DNA of 64,000 nt from NCBI GenBank assembly GCA_021201825.1, contig JAJQED010000028.1, forward strand, positions 1 through 64,000. Reading direction: 5' to 3'. The position numbers and the translations under genes were made by a program. Below, in pieces: positions 43,701 through 52,044 of the stretch. How positions within the stretch are numbered: position 1 is the first letter of the stretch; each line of letters opens with the position of its first letter. This DNA is from Alistipes sp. (GTDB lineage Bacteria > Bacteroidota > Bacteroidia > Bacteroidales > Rikenellaceae). The notes under the pieces were generated by a model. The model saw only the letters and a program-made list of their open reading frames with translations, did not search any database and had not been told where the DNA came from.

Positions 43701-44285
43701 GCCACTCCGGCAAATGTTATCCCGGGCGACTTCGTCTATATCGACTTCAACGGCGACGGGATCATCGACGGGAACGACAAGGTTGCCGTAACCCAGCTCA
43801 ACTACCCGTTGACGACGCTATCGCTCAATCTCGGCTGGGAATTCAAAGGCGTGAGGGTGTCGGCCCTGCTGTACGCTCCGCTCGGTATATACCGGCTCAC
43901 CCCGCACCCCTACCTGTGGGATTTTCCCCAGAACAATGTCAAGGCCCAGCCGTTCACCCTCGACAGGTGGACTCCGGAAACCGCCAACACCTCCGGGGTG
44001 ATGAGGCCGCCCATTCACTTCGTAAGGGACCACAATATCCAGGACAACACGTTCAGCTACCGCAACTACTCTTACGTGCGCCTGAAGAACCTCGAGGTCA
44101 ATTACACGTTCCCGAAGAAATGGCTCGCCGCCGTGAATATGACCAACCTCAGCGTCTACGTCCGCGGTACCAACCTCTTCACCATATCGGGTCTCGAGGA
44201 CAGGATCGACCCGGAATCAGGTAACGACGTGTTCGTCTACCCGATCACCAAACAGTACACTTTCGGTGTCAGGCTATCATTTTAA
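40794..44285 (+). CDS. SusC-like TonB-dependent transporter with STN domain (pair 1 of second locus)
   Basis: This 1163-residue protein has an N-terminal signal region with an extended start (hydrophobic core about 20-38). The STN domain (about 45-110, VAEVLRRVEAQSDYVFIFAG) and carboxypeptidase-regulatory-like domain (about 135-210) are followed by the TonB-box region EQIVVIGYGTQTK, plug motifs (SEALQGRLNGVTAI, ILVDGIDRDM, VLKDASATAVYGVRGANGVI) and a barrel ending YTFGVRLSF. The STN domain fits signalling to the FecR protein encoded upstream. It imports substrate together with the SusD protein encoded 11 bases downstream. All family hallmarks are intact. Confidence 0.96.
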   Translation: MKFNSMPIVVTPKKRASGQFIVLLSVLSFFSFFLQVTESTAQTESRFTFKAEDQTVAEVLRRVEAQSDYVFIFAGGMRQELSRRVTLEFSGIPIVELLDKVFEGTSLAYGIEGKQVAVTLKPATGDKPATESTGQTVTVSGMVRDRNGLQLPGSTVIIKNTTRGVVTDIHGNFRITVREGETLQFANLGYENLEIRIEPGVTNLDVVMEENVSVMEQIVVIGYGTQTKASSVASITATSGEDLLSMGNVNTVSEALQGRLNGVTAIQSSSKPGGSSAEIFIRGKASWNGSDPLILVDGIDRDMNDIDINEIESISVLKDASATAVYGVRGANGVILVTTKRGRDNSRPVINFTANYGIKQLTMTPYYADYVTSMRMWNEAAVNDLQFENLIPESTIAAWENAFATGNYGPYNDVFPNVDWYDIMLRNVGFSQNYNANISGGSGFMNYFASIGYQHDGDNYKIHKQEDFDPRNYYQRYNYRSNFDFKVTKATTLSINVAGNVGYTNGALDGDYLANIARAPTNLFPVKYSDGEWGDGINSGFNPYANVNTQGQSQTKSFIGWYDFKLDQKLDFITPGLSFSAQLSYNQRTDATSSIRVGSGLGNGSTLGQRSVIRYYRQYDYANPIVEEDGSLTYPLIREIRWPDDNASEDMPITTSYDNLSATNRRLYYEFSLFYKNSFGGHNVTALALMNRQMYDEKGSGSTMEFTQYYEDWVGRVTYNWKERYLSEFNVSYTGSEKFAPNKRFGLFPSLSVGWRISEEPFFRSSPVSDWLRNLKIRYSYGQVGSDQGAYRFNYIQLYESGSNIYFGNDQNIAWGPTYTEGRTANINSTWEVATKQNLGIELDLWNKLTVAVDLFDEKRDKILMTARTTASWFGADLPAVNLGKTKNHGIEVELGWQDRIGSAGFRYFVNFNFATSENRVVFRDDPQDLALHSKDAGKPIGWQSRYLSVANFRTIDDVFNYSQTALGSATPANVIPGDFVYIDFNGDGIIDGNDKVAVTQLNYPLTTLSLNLGWEFKGVRVSALLYAPLGIYRLTPHPYLWDFPQNNVKAQPFTLDRWTPETANTSGVMRPPIHFVRDHNIQDNTFSYRNYSYVRLKNLEVNYTFPKKWLAAVNMTNLSVYVRGTNLFTISGLEDRIDPESGNDVFVYPITKQYTFGVRLSF

Positions 44286-44296
44286 AACTCGTACAG

Positions 44297-46150
44297 ATGA
44301 AAAAGTTATACATATTACTTGCGACAGTGTCGATGGTTTTCTACGGGTGTGAATCGTTCCTGGACAAAGCGCCGGACCTCGGACTGTCGGAGGAGGACAT
44401 ATTCAAGGATTACGCCTCCCTGCGCGGCTTCTTCGACGAGAGTTACACATACCTCGAGAATTTCATGTGCCGCGAGAAGCACGGCAACCTGCGCTCGTTC
44501 GTGGGCCTGTTCGCCGACGAAATGGCAACCCTCGACAATAACGCCAACGTACTGACGCTCCACTCCGGCAACTGGCTGCTCACTTCCCGGACCAATACCT
44601 ACGAAATAGGCGTTACGGGCATGACTTCCATAAACTGCTCCTACCGGGCGCTTAGGATAATCAACCGCGTGATAAACGACCATGAAAAGGTTCCCGGGTT
44701 GGCCGAAAGCGAGAAAAACGAGCTGCTGGGCCAGGCCTACTTCCTGAGGGCATGGTTCTATTTCCAGCTGATCAAACGCTACGGCGGCATGCCTATCATC
44801 GACAAGGTGTTCGTCGGCGACGGCGACGAGAACATCCCGCGCGTCTCCTACCATGAGTCGCACGACTGGATGATGGAGGATATCGAGCGGGCCATAGCCA
44901 TGCTTCCCGACGCCTGGGACAACCAGAACACGGGCCGCCCGAACAAGGTCGCCGCCCTGGCGTTCAAATCCATGGCACAGCTCTATGACGCCAGCCCGCT
45001 GATGCAGAACGGTCTGGACGAACTTCAGGTCAAAGGGTACGACACCGAGCGGGCCAAACTGGCCGCCCGGTCGGCCACAGAAGTCCTGCGGTACATCGAC
45101 CGGAATATCGCCGGGGTAGATTGCTACCTGATGCCCACCAGCGAGTACCAGTCCATCTTCTACTGGACCGACCCGCCCAAGAGGCAGCCTGAACATATCT
45201 GGTACAACCGCGACGTGACCAACACACTGTATACCGGGGTCATGCAGCGGCAGACCATCCGCACGTTCTTCCTCTACTCGAGCCTTGCCGAGGGGGTAGG
45301 CGTGGACGGGGCGAGCTTTTGCGCACCGTCGCAGAACATGGTCGACCTGTTCGAGAAGCGGGGGGCGGACGGCAATTATTACCCCATTTCCGACTCCCGG
45401 GCCGGCTACGACCTGCAGGAGCTTTTCGAAGACCGAGACCCGCGGTTCTATAACAACATCATTGTTCCGGGAGAACAGTGGGGCCATAACAACGGCGTAC
45501 CGATGTATATCACCACTTACGAGGGAGGTGCCGCCGCCGAGGAGATAAAGACCCTTGTGAACAGCAGCAAGAGGCAGCAGACCAGCTACCTGTGCCGTAA
45601 ATACATCTGGCCGTCGGCCAACCAGTACGAGGACGAATTCACCCTCTACCGCTTTATGAGCGTTTATATCCGGGTGGCACAGATATACCTCGACCTTGCC
45701 GAAGCATCGTTCGAGGCGACGGGGAGCGCCACGGCCCGGGTGGACGGCTGCGACCTCACGGCCGAAGAGGCCCTGAACGTGGTCCGCCGCCGGGCCGGGA
45801 TAACCGACCTGCCGCAGGATATCGTCACCTCGCCCGAGAAATTTCGGGAGGCCTACAGGCGCGAACGTGCCGTGGAGCTGATGTTCGAGAACCACCGCTG
45901 GTGGGACATCCGGCGATGGATGATCGCACACGAACTTTTCCGCGAGACCAATCCCATCAAGGGCCTGCGGGCAACGCCCAAAGACCCGAACCACAACTCG
46001 GTTGCGGATAAAAGCACTCTGGAATTCACGTTCGAAGTAATTGACGTGGTGCCGGAAAGCCGTAGCTTCCAGATGCGCAACTACTGGTATCCGTTCCCGC
46101 AGGTCGACGCCAAGTCCGTCACCAACCTGCAGCAGAATCCCGGTTGGTAA
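44297..46150 (+). CDS. SusD-like lipoprotein (pair 1 of second locus)
   Basis: This 617-residue SusD/RagB lipoprotein has a lipobox (MVFYGCESFLDK). Features include LGLSEEDIFKDYASLRGFFD, the helical block LLGQAYFLRAWFYFQLIKRYGG with MPIIDKVF, and the C-terminal signature NVVRRRAGITDLP, FREAYRRERAVELMFENHRW, WDIRRW, ending NLQQNPGW. This is on the long side for the family and typical for partners of SusC in sulfated or host-glycan loci. It caps the SusC transporter encoded just upstream. The ligand is not predictable. Confidence 0.95.
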   Translation: MKKLYILLATVSMVFYGCESFLDKAPDLGLSEEDIFKDYASLRGFFDESYTYLENFMCREKHGNLRSFVGLFADEMATLDNNANVLTLHSGNWLLTSRTNTYEIGVTGMTSINCSYRALRIINRVINDHEKVPGLAESEKNELLGQAYFLRAWFYFQLIKRYGGMPIIDKVFVGDGDENIPRVSYHESHDWMMEDIERAIAMLPDAWDNQNTGRPNKVAALAFKSMAQLYDASPLMQNGLDELQVKGYDTERAKLAARSATEVLRYIDRNIAGVDCYLMPTSEYQSIFYWTDPPKRQPEHIWYNRDVTNTLYTGVMQRQTIRTFFLYSSLAEGVGVDGASFCAPSQNMVDLFEKRGADGNYYPISDSRAGYDLQELFEDRDPRFYNNIIVPGEQWGHNNGVPMYITTYEGGAAAEEIKTLVNSSKRQQTSYLCRKYIWPSANQYEDEFTLYRFMSVYIRVAQIYLDLAEASFEATGSATARVDGCDLTAEEALNVVRRRAGITDLPQDIVTSPEKFREAYRRERAVELMFENHRWWDIRRWMIAHELFRETNPIKGLRATPKDPNHNSVADKSTLEFTFEVIDVVPESRSFQMRNYWYPFPQVDAKSVTNLQQNPGW

Positions 46151-46159
46151 AACCTTAAA

Positions 46160-49100
46160 ATGAAAATCGTTATGACAAGATATTTTTTCCGTTTGGCACT
46201 CTCGGGATTGCTGTGCATTTTGTCCGTTAGCCGGGCATGGCCCGTGGGGGATGCCGGAAGCGGACGTGCGGCCCAGGGTCCTGACCTGGTGGAACTGAGC
46301 ACCGTGGTCACGGACGAGGACGGCAGGCCCTTGCAGGGGATCTTCGTGATAAGCGGCGAGGGCCGTTTCGTCGGGTCCACCGACCGTAATGGACGGATCT
46401 CGTTCAGCGTACCCGCCTATTCGGAGGTGAAATTCGAGGGCGACGGATACGAAAAGGCCGTGTTCGATCTGGCCGTTAATACCATTCCCACAGCACTGGT
46501 CCTATACAGGGCGGGGCTGTTCACCTCCGAGGAGAACCTGATTGACCGTCTCGACGGCAATTATACCTCCCGTAAGTTCCACGTAGGGGCGGTCTCCTCC
46601 GCCAATATGAATACCGTCCGTAAATATCCCGACCTGACGGTCACCAACGGCCTGCAGGGCAAAGCCGCCGGGCTTATCGTCCGGCAGACCACCAACGGGC
46701 TGGGGATGAACGTTCCAAACGTTTATGTGCGGGGCCAGCACACCAACAGCAGCAATGCGGCGCTGGTAATAATCGACGGTATCGAAAGACCGCTCGAAGA
46801 CGTACTTCCCGAGGAGATCGAAAGTATCGAAGTGCTCAAGGATGCCGTCTCCAAGTCGATCTACGGCCCGGCGGCCGCCAACGGGGTAGTGATGGTAACC
46901 ACCAAACGCGGAGCTGTGAACAGCCGGATAATCCGGACAAGCTTCGAATACGGTGCGATGCCCTCTACCCGGAGCGCCGACTGGCTGGACGCCTATACTT
47001 ACGCCAACCTGTTCAACGAGGCGCGGGTGAACGACGGACTGCCGGCTTTCTACCAGCAATACCAGCTGGACGGGTACCGCAATTCTTCCGGACCGAATGA
47101 CCTGCTTTATCCGGACGTGGATTGGAAGAAAACGTTCCTGCGGTCTCAAAGCACCTACCGCAAGGCCGTCGTCGAATTTTTCGGCGGCAACAACAACGTG
47201 CAGTATTCTATGGTTACGGGCTATCTCGGGGGAAGCGGGCTTGAAAAAGTGGGCAAACGCCAAAACCTGAACCGGTTCAACCTGCGCGGCAACCTCGACG
47301 TCCGGCTGAACGACCTGCTGTCGGTCCACACCGGCGTTTCGGGCCGTATCGAGGTCAAGGACTGGGGTCCGGTAAGCGGGGTGTCGCTGTTCGATGCGAT
47401 CGCCACACGGTGGCCGAACGAGTACCCGCTGGTGATAAATGCTGCCGATATCGGGTTACCCGAGACGGAAGACGGCATACCCTATTTCGGTGCGAGTTCG
47501 CGCTATTCGGACAACCTGTATGCCGATATGATGTACGGTGGCAAGGAGTCGGAACGCTACGCCTCGAGCCAGTCGAACCTCGGGCTGAAGTTCGATTTCA
47601 ATAAATACGTCCGGGGGCTGACCGCCCAGGCATACGTAACGTTCGACATCTATAACTATACCAAGCAGTTATACCGGAACTACTACCCGACCTACTCAAT
47701 CGAGACCTATCAGGACGCAAGCGGACAACTGGTAGTGGAACCCGTACTGCGCAGGCTTCGGAACGTCGGCACGAACGACTGGGACGTATCGGATTTTACG
47801 ACCAAACGTTCCCTCGGCTGGCGGTTCGACATCGCCTACCAGCGTCAAATAGACAAACACTCCCTCTCGGCGGTGCTGGCCTCCCGTTATTTCAAGGAGG
47901 AATTCAAAGGCCAGACCCATAACGAGATAGAGATGAACCACTCCATGCGACTGAATTACGTTTGGGACGGCAGGCTGATAGCCGAATTCTCCCTGTCGGC
48001 CATGGGCTCCAACCGTTTCGCCAAGGGCAACAAATATTTCACCGCTCCGGCGGGCGGGCTGGCATGGATACTGTCGAACGAGGGGTTCCTGCGTGGAAAC
48101 ACCCACGTGAACTTCTTAAAGGTCAAGGCATCCGCCGGACTTCTCGGATTTTCGGGGAACACGGCATATAACCTCTACCGCACGGTCTGGTATGAGAACG
48201 GCACCACCCCGTTCAACGAGCAGAACAACACTTCGCATTACCTCATATCGCTTATCCGCCAGGGGAACCCGGACCTTAAATGGGAGCGCTCGGCCGAGCT
48301 GAACCTGGGGGTCGAGGGGCTGTTTCTGGGCAATCGGCTCGGCTTCGAGGTGAACTGGTTCAGGGAAGTCCGGTCGAACATTATCGGAACCGCCACTTCG
48401 TCCTATTCCGCCGTGGTCGGAGAGTTCACCATGGCTGAAAATATCGGCAAGGTACGCAACGCCGGGATAGACGCAACCGTTTACTGGATGCATGCCACTT
48501 CCGGGGACTTCTCGTTCAGGTCCGGGGTCAACTTCCTTTATTCAAAGAACAAACTCCTCGAATGGAACTACCTCGAGGGTACGGAAGATTACCGCCGGTC
48601 CATAGGCCGGCCCACCGACGCCGTTTTCGGCCTGCAGGCCCTGGGGCTGTTCGGGCGCGACGTAACATTGGCAGGCTACCCGTTCCAGACCTACGGTCCA
48701 TACGGCACGGGCGATATCGCCTATGCCGACCTGAACGACGACGGCATAGTGGACGACCTCGACCAGAGGATGATCGGTAACAGCTTTCCCCGCACTACAT
48801 GGGGAATAGACTTCGATCTCACTTACAAAGGATGGGGCCTCTACCTGATGTTCACCGCCGAGACCGGCGTGGGGCAGGTTATGACCAATAACTTTTTCTG
48901 GAATTACGGCGAGGGCAAATATTCGACCCTCGCCCCGGACCGTTACCATCCGACTAACAATCCTTCGGGTAATTACCCCCGGCTGACCACCACGGACGGT
49001 ACGAATAATTTTAGAACTTCGAGCTTCTGGTACCGTAAGACCGATTTCCTGCGCCTGAAGAATATAGAGGTAAGCTACACTTTCACCGTGGCCAAAAGCA

Positions 49101-49255
49101 GTTCGGCACTGCGGAAGATAACCGTTTTCGGCCGCGGGACCAACGTCTTCGTTCTCTCCCCGTTCAAGGATCTCGACCCGGAAGCTCCGCTGTCGGGAGT
49201 GACGAACTACCCTGTCTACTCGGCCTACACCGGCGGGGTAACATTAACTTTCTAA
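46160..49255 (+). CDS. SusC-like TonB-dependent transporter without STN (pair 2 of second locus)
   Basis: This 1031-residue protein has a signal peptide (MTRYFFRLALSGLLCILSVS; Met5 at 46172 may be the real start) and a carboxypeptidase-regulatory-like domain (about 48-115, STVVTDEDGRPLQGIFVISG). A plug follows with TNGLQGKAAGLIVRQ, LVIIDGIERPLEDV and VLKDAVSKSIYGPAAANGVV, and the barrel ends SAYTGGVTLTF. No STN domain is present, and the usual VVVGYG-type TonB box before the plug is not seen; that place reads FTSEENLIDRLDGNY. It may therefore rely on the first SusC for signalling and could have weakened TonB coupling. It is followed 10 bases later by its SusD partner. Confidence 0.94.
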   Translation: MKIVMTRYFFRLALSGLLCILSVSRAWPVGDAGSGRAAQGPDLVELSTVVTDEDGRPLQGIFVISGEGRFVGSTDRNGRISFSVPAYSEVKFEGDGYEKAVFDLAVNTIPTALVLYRAGLFTSEENLIDRLDGNYTSRKFHVGAVSSANMNTVRKYPDLTVTNGLQGKAAGLIVRQTTNGLGMNVPNVYVRGQHTNSSNAALVIIDGIERPLEDVLPEEIESIEVLKDAVSKSIYGPAAANGVVMVTTKRGAVNSRIIRTSFEYGAMPSTRSADWLDAYTYANLFNEARVNDGLPAFYQQYQLDGYRNSSGPNDLLYPDVDWKKTFLRSQSTYRKAVVEFFGGNNNVQYSMVTGYLGGSGLEKVGKRQNLNRFNLRGNLDVRLNDLLSVHTGVSGRIEVKDWGPVSGVSLFDAIATRWPNEYPLVINAADIGLPETEDGIPYFGASSRYSDNLYADMMYGGKESERYASSQSNLGLKFDFNKYVRGLTAQAYVTFDIYNYTKQLYRNYYPTYSIETYQDASGQLVVEPVLRRLRNVGTNDWDVSDFTTKRSLGWRFDIAYQRQIDKHSLSAVLASRYFKEEFKGQTHNEIEMNHSMRLNYVWDGRLIAEFSLSAMGSNRFAKGNKYFTAPAGGLAWILSNEGFLRGNTHVNFLKVKASAGLLGFSGNTAYNLYRTVWYENGTTPFNEQNNTSHYLISLIRQGNPDLKWERSAELNLGVEGLFLGNRLGFEVNWFREVRSNIIGTATSSYSAVVGEFTMAENIGKVRNAGIDATVYWMHATSGDFSFRSGVNFLYSKNKLLEWNYLEGTEDYRRSIGRPTDAVFGLQALGLFGRDVTLAGYPFQTYGPYGTGDIAYADLNDDGIVDDLDQRMIGNSFPRTTWGIDFDLTYKGWGLYLMFTAETGVGQVMTNNFFWNYGEGKYSTLAPDRYHPTNNPSGNYPRLTTTDGTNNFRTSSFWYRKTDFLRLKNIEVSYTFTVAKSSSALRKITVFGRGTNVFVLSPFKDLDPEAPLSGVTNYPVYSAYTGGVTLTF

Positions 49256-49265
49256 TCGCTCTGTT

Positions 49266-51038
49266 ATGAAACCAAAGATAATTATACCGATCCTCGCCGC
49301 ACTGTTTTGCTTCTCGTGCGAGGATACTCTCGAGACCAAGACCGTAAACGAGTGGGACGAGGATTACGTATGGCGCATTCCGGAACTGGCCGAGGGGGTA
49401 CTCCTCCAGGCATACAGTTCCCTGCCTCGGGTCCCGGACAGTTTCGACAATAATTTCCTGGACGTGGCTACCGACAACGCCGTCACCAACGCCTTTTCCT
49501 CTAACGTCTATCTGGCCGGGGCAGGCGGCATCAGCGCCCAGAACAATCCCCTTTCCAACTGGGAAAACTGTTTCGTCCAGCTCCAGCGTATCAACATATT
49601 CATGGAACGGGGGCTCACGGACGAGATGCTTTATAACCGGGTGGACTCCGTGCAGAACGCCAATATAAAGCAACGGCTCGAGGGCGAGGCCTACTATCTG
49701 CGGGCTTACTGGAGTTTTATGCTGCTGCAACGGCACGGCGGCCGTGCCGACGACGGGTCGGCGCTGGGTTATCCCATACTCAAACATTTTATCGATACGC
49801 AGGAGGGCAAGGACCTCGCTTCGCTGAAAAGGAACACTTATGAAGAGTGCGTTGCCAGCATACTCGAAGACCTCGATTCCGCGATCGTACGCCTGCCTGA
49901 AAAATATACCGGGAGCGACAATGTAGTGGGCGTAACCCGGCTCGGACGGGGGGACGCTTCGGCGGCCGGGGCGCTCAAATCGAGGGTAACACTCTATGCG
50001 GCCAGTCCCGCCTACCAGCCCTCTTCCGTCGTCGACATAACCGGTATGGGATGGTTTACCGTTAAGGACCAGGAGGCCTACCGGCTCAAATGGGAACGGG
50101 CCGCGCTGGTTGCCGACAGCCTGCTCGACACCTCGGGCTATGAGAATTTCTACGGGATGAAGCCCACGGATATCGCGGGGGCGGGAGCAACCACCCCGGC
50201 GGAATTCCTTTTCAGGATCTATTTCAATACCAACGGCATGGAGAGCCGCCACTCCCCGCCTTACTATCACGGAGCGGCCACCACCGTTCCCTCCCACAAC
50301 CTGGCACGGGCTTATCCCTGCAGGAACGGGTTCCCGACCGACGATCCCCGTTCGGGGTACGACTCCGGCGATCCCTATTCCGAAGACCGCGACGAGCGTT
50401 TCAACTGGGTGCTGTTCCATCACGGAAGCAATTACGGCAGTGACGAGATAGACGTGGTTTACGGCGGCAAGGATTCGCGGTCTTACAGCCTGGATGCCAC
50501 CCGCACGGGGTATTACCTCTCGAAATTCCTTGCCAATACGGGCAATATGCTGACTCCGACCCAGACCTCTACCGCCATCCATTATTACCCGATGCTGCGT
50601 CGGGCAGAGGTATTCCTCAACTATGCCGAAGCGGCCAACGAGGCATGGGGCCCCCACGGGACGGGGCCCGGATGCCGTTTCTCGGCATACGAGGTTATCC
50701 GGGATGTGCGGGCCGCATCGGCCGGCATCACCGATACGCAATACCTGGATGAGGTGGCCGCGCAGGGCAAAGACGCATTCCGGACGTTGGTCCAGAACGA
50801 ACGGAGGCTGGAATTCGCGTTCGAGAACCACCGCTTCTACGACATGCGACGCTGGCTCTTACCGCTCGACGAAACCGTGACCGGCATCGAGGTTACCCGT
50901 GACGCGGCAGGCAACCTATCGTTTTCAGAGTTCGACGTGGAAGACCGCCGGCTGGACGACATCAGGTATTATTACCTGCCGATACCCCACTCCGAAATAC
51001 TCAAATCGCCCGGTATGGTAAACAACACGGGCTGGTAA
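49266..51038 (+). CDS. SusD-like lipoprotein (pair 2 of second locus)
   Basis: This 590-residue lipoprotein has a lipobox (ALFCFSCEDTLE). SusD hallmarks are ARMINPUT-like helices around LEGEAYYLRAYWSFMLLQRH, the C-terminal block YEVIRDVRAASAGITDTQY, VQNERRLEFAFENHRFYDMR, and the ending SPGMVNNTGW. It is only distantly similar to the SusD of pair 1, so the two pairs probably bind different parts or products of the substrate. It lies between its SusC partner and the DUF1735-like lipoprotein gene with short gaps of about 10 bases, consistent with one transcript. Confidence 0.94.
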   Translation: MKPKIIIPILAALFCFSCEDTLETKTVNEWDEDYVWRIPELAEGVLLQAYSSLPRVPDSFDNNFLDVATDNAVTNAFSSNVYLAGAGGISAQNNPLSNWENCFVQLQRINIFMERGLTDEMLYNRVDSVQNANIKQRLEGEAYYLRAYWSFMLLQRHGGRADDGSALGYPILKHFIDTQEGKDLASLKRNTYEECVASILEDLDSAIVRLPEKYTGSDNVVGVTRLGRGDASAAGALKSRVTLYAASPAYQPSSVVDITGMGWFTVKDQEAYRLKWERAALVADSLLDTSGYENFYGMKPTDIAGAGATTPAEFLFRIYFNTNGMESRHSPPYYHGAATTVPSHNLARAYPCRNGFPTDDPRSGYDSGDPYSEDRDERFNWVLFHHGSNYGSDEIDVVYGGKDSRSYSLDATRTGYYLSKFLANTGNMLTPTQTSTAIHYYPMLRRAEVFLNYAEAANEAWGPHGTGPGCRFSAYEVIRDVRAASAGITDTQYLDEVAAQGKDAFRTLVQNERRLEFAFENHRFYDMRRWLLPLDETVTGIEVTRDAAGNLSFSEFDVEDRRLDDIRYYYLPIPHSEILKSPGMVNNTGW

Positions 51039-51047
51039 TTTTAAGCT

Positions 51048-51959
51048 ATGATATATATGAAAACTCTTCGATCACTTTTCTGCATGGCCGCTCTCTGCCT
51101 GACCGTGTCATGTTATGAAAAATATGCTTTCGATTATGAATATTCCATGGTGGGTTTCGCCATCCAGAACCCGCTACGCACCGTAATTTCCGATCGGGAC
51201 ATGGAGATACGCGTCGGGGTCTATATCGGCGGCAAACGCGAGGCGGACCTCAACGACTGGGCCGACTTCGAGATAGACCCCGCCCTACTGGACGATACCG
51301 GACTTACGCTTCTTCCCGAGAACTATTATGTTTTCGACGACTCGAAGTTCAGGGTACGGCAAAGCAATATGCCCATAGCCGACGCCGGGATAAAATTCAC
51401 CGACGATTTTTATAACGACCCCCTGGCCACAGGTACGCATTATGCCCTGCCGCTCCGCATTGCAAAACACTCTCTGGACAGTATCTACCTGGACAGGGAA
51501 TACAGCATCGTGGCGATAAAATTCGCCAGCACCTATAGCGGGACGTACTATTACCGGGGTAGAAGCACGCGGCTGGATGCGGCCGGAATGCCGACCGAAG
51601 ATGTGGAGCAGTACGGGAGCAGCGTATTGGCCGAATGCAACACCCGTATCTTCGAGACCATATCCCCAAACGTGGTTGTTCGCCGTGGGATGGCCAACCA
51701 GGGTAACAGCGCCCAGAACCGGGTGCAGTTAACGGTATACGAAGACAGCACTTCTCCAACGGGTTACAGCGTTAGAACTGACACCGCCCCGGGAAGTACC
51801 CTCGTCATATCCGGCGGCGGCACCTGGGACCCGGATGCAGACCGCGCGGTTTTCAATCTCGATTATACCTATTCCGACGGCAGTAACACTTTCCATGTGG
51901 AAGAAGAGCTGATCCGCCGCCAAGACCCGTATGACGCCCTTAGGGTGGAAAACTGGTAG
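51048..51959 (+). CDS. DUF1735/DUF4361-like surface lipoprotein
   Basis: This 303-residue lipoprotein has a lipobox (CLTVSCYEKY); translation may begin at Met4 (51057). The N-terminal half (about 35-150) has the DUF1735 pattern of an Ig-like fold: EIRVGVYIGGKREADLNDWA, LTLLPENYYVFD, then GTHYALPLRIAKHSLDSIYL. The C-terminal half resembles DUF4361 (TYSGTYYYRGRSTRLDAAG). Such proteins act as surface glycan-binding partners beside SusD in utilisation loci. It is the fifth surface component of the locus and precedes the sulfatase gene by 85 bases, a gap with its own promoter-like element. Confidence 0.8.
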   Translation: MIYMKTLRSLFCMAALCLTVSCYEKYAFDYEYSMVGFAIQNPLRTVISDRDMEIRVGVYIGGKREADLNDWADFEIDPALLDDTGLTLLPENYYVFDDSKFRVRQSNMPIADAGIKFTDDFYNDPLATGTHYALPLRIAKHSLDSIYLDREYSIVAIKFASTYSGTYYYRGRSTRLDAAGMPTEDVEQYGSSVLAECNTRIFETISPNVVVRRGMANQGNSAQNRVQLTVYEDSTSPTGYSVRTDTAPGSTLVISGGGTWDPDADRAVFNLDYTYSDGSNTFHVEEELIRRQDPYDALRVENW

Positions 51960-51976
51960 AATTACGGTAAGTCCGG

Positions 51977-52006
51977 GTTGTAGATCCGAAGTGTTTGTTA
52001 ACTTTG
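51977..52006 (+). promoter_or_regulatory. Bacteroidota-type promoter before the sulfatase gene
   Basis: GTTG at 51977-51980 and TAACTTTG at 51999-52006 (exact TAnnTTTG) are separated by 18 bases, close to the known -33/-7 spacing. Transcription would start about 30 bases before the sulfatase ATG. An imperfect inverted pair (CGGGTTG / CAACCCG) flanks the element. This is the best promoter match in the window. Confidence 0.55.
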
Positions 52007-52044
52007 AAATCCGCAACCCGAACTTCTAAAAAAACGACAAGATC

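Noticed and set aside
44315-45994. 559-codon open frame on the minus strand opposite the first SusD gene
   Set aside because: Shadow of a bona fide SusD gene; the translation has no recognisable fold.
49164-50831. 555-codon open frame on the minus strand opposite the second SusD gene
   Set aside because: It is antisense to a clear SusD gene in a high-GC region, with no signal peptide or known motif.
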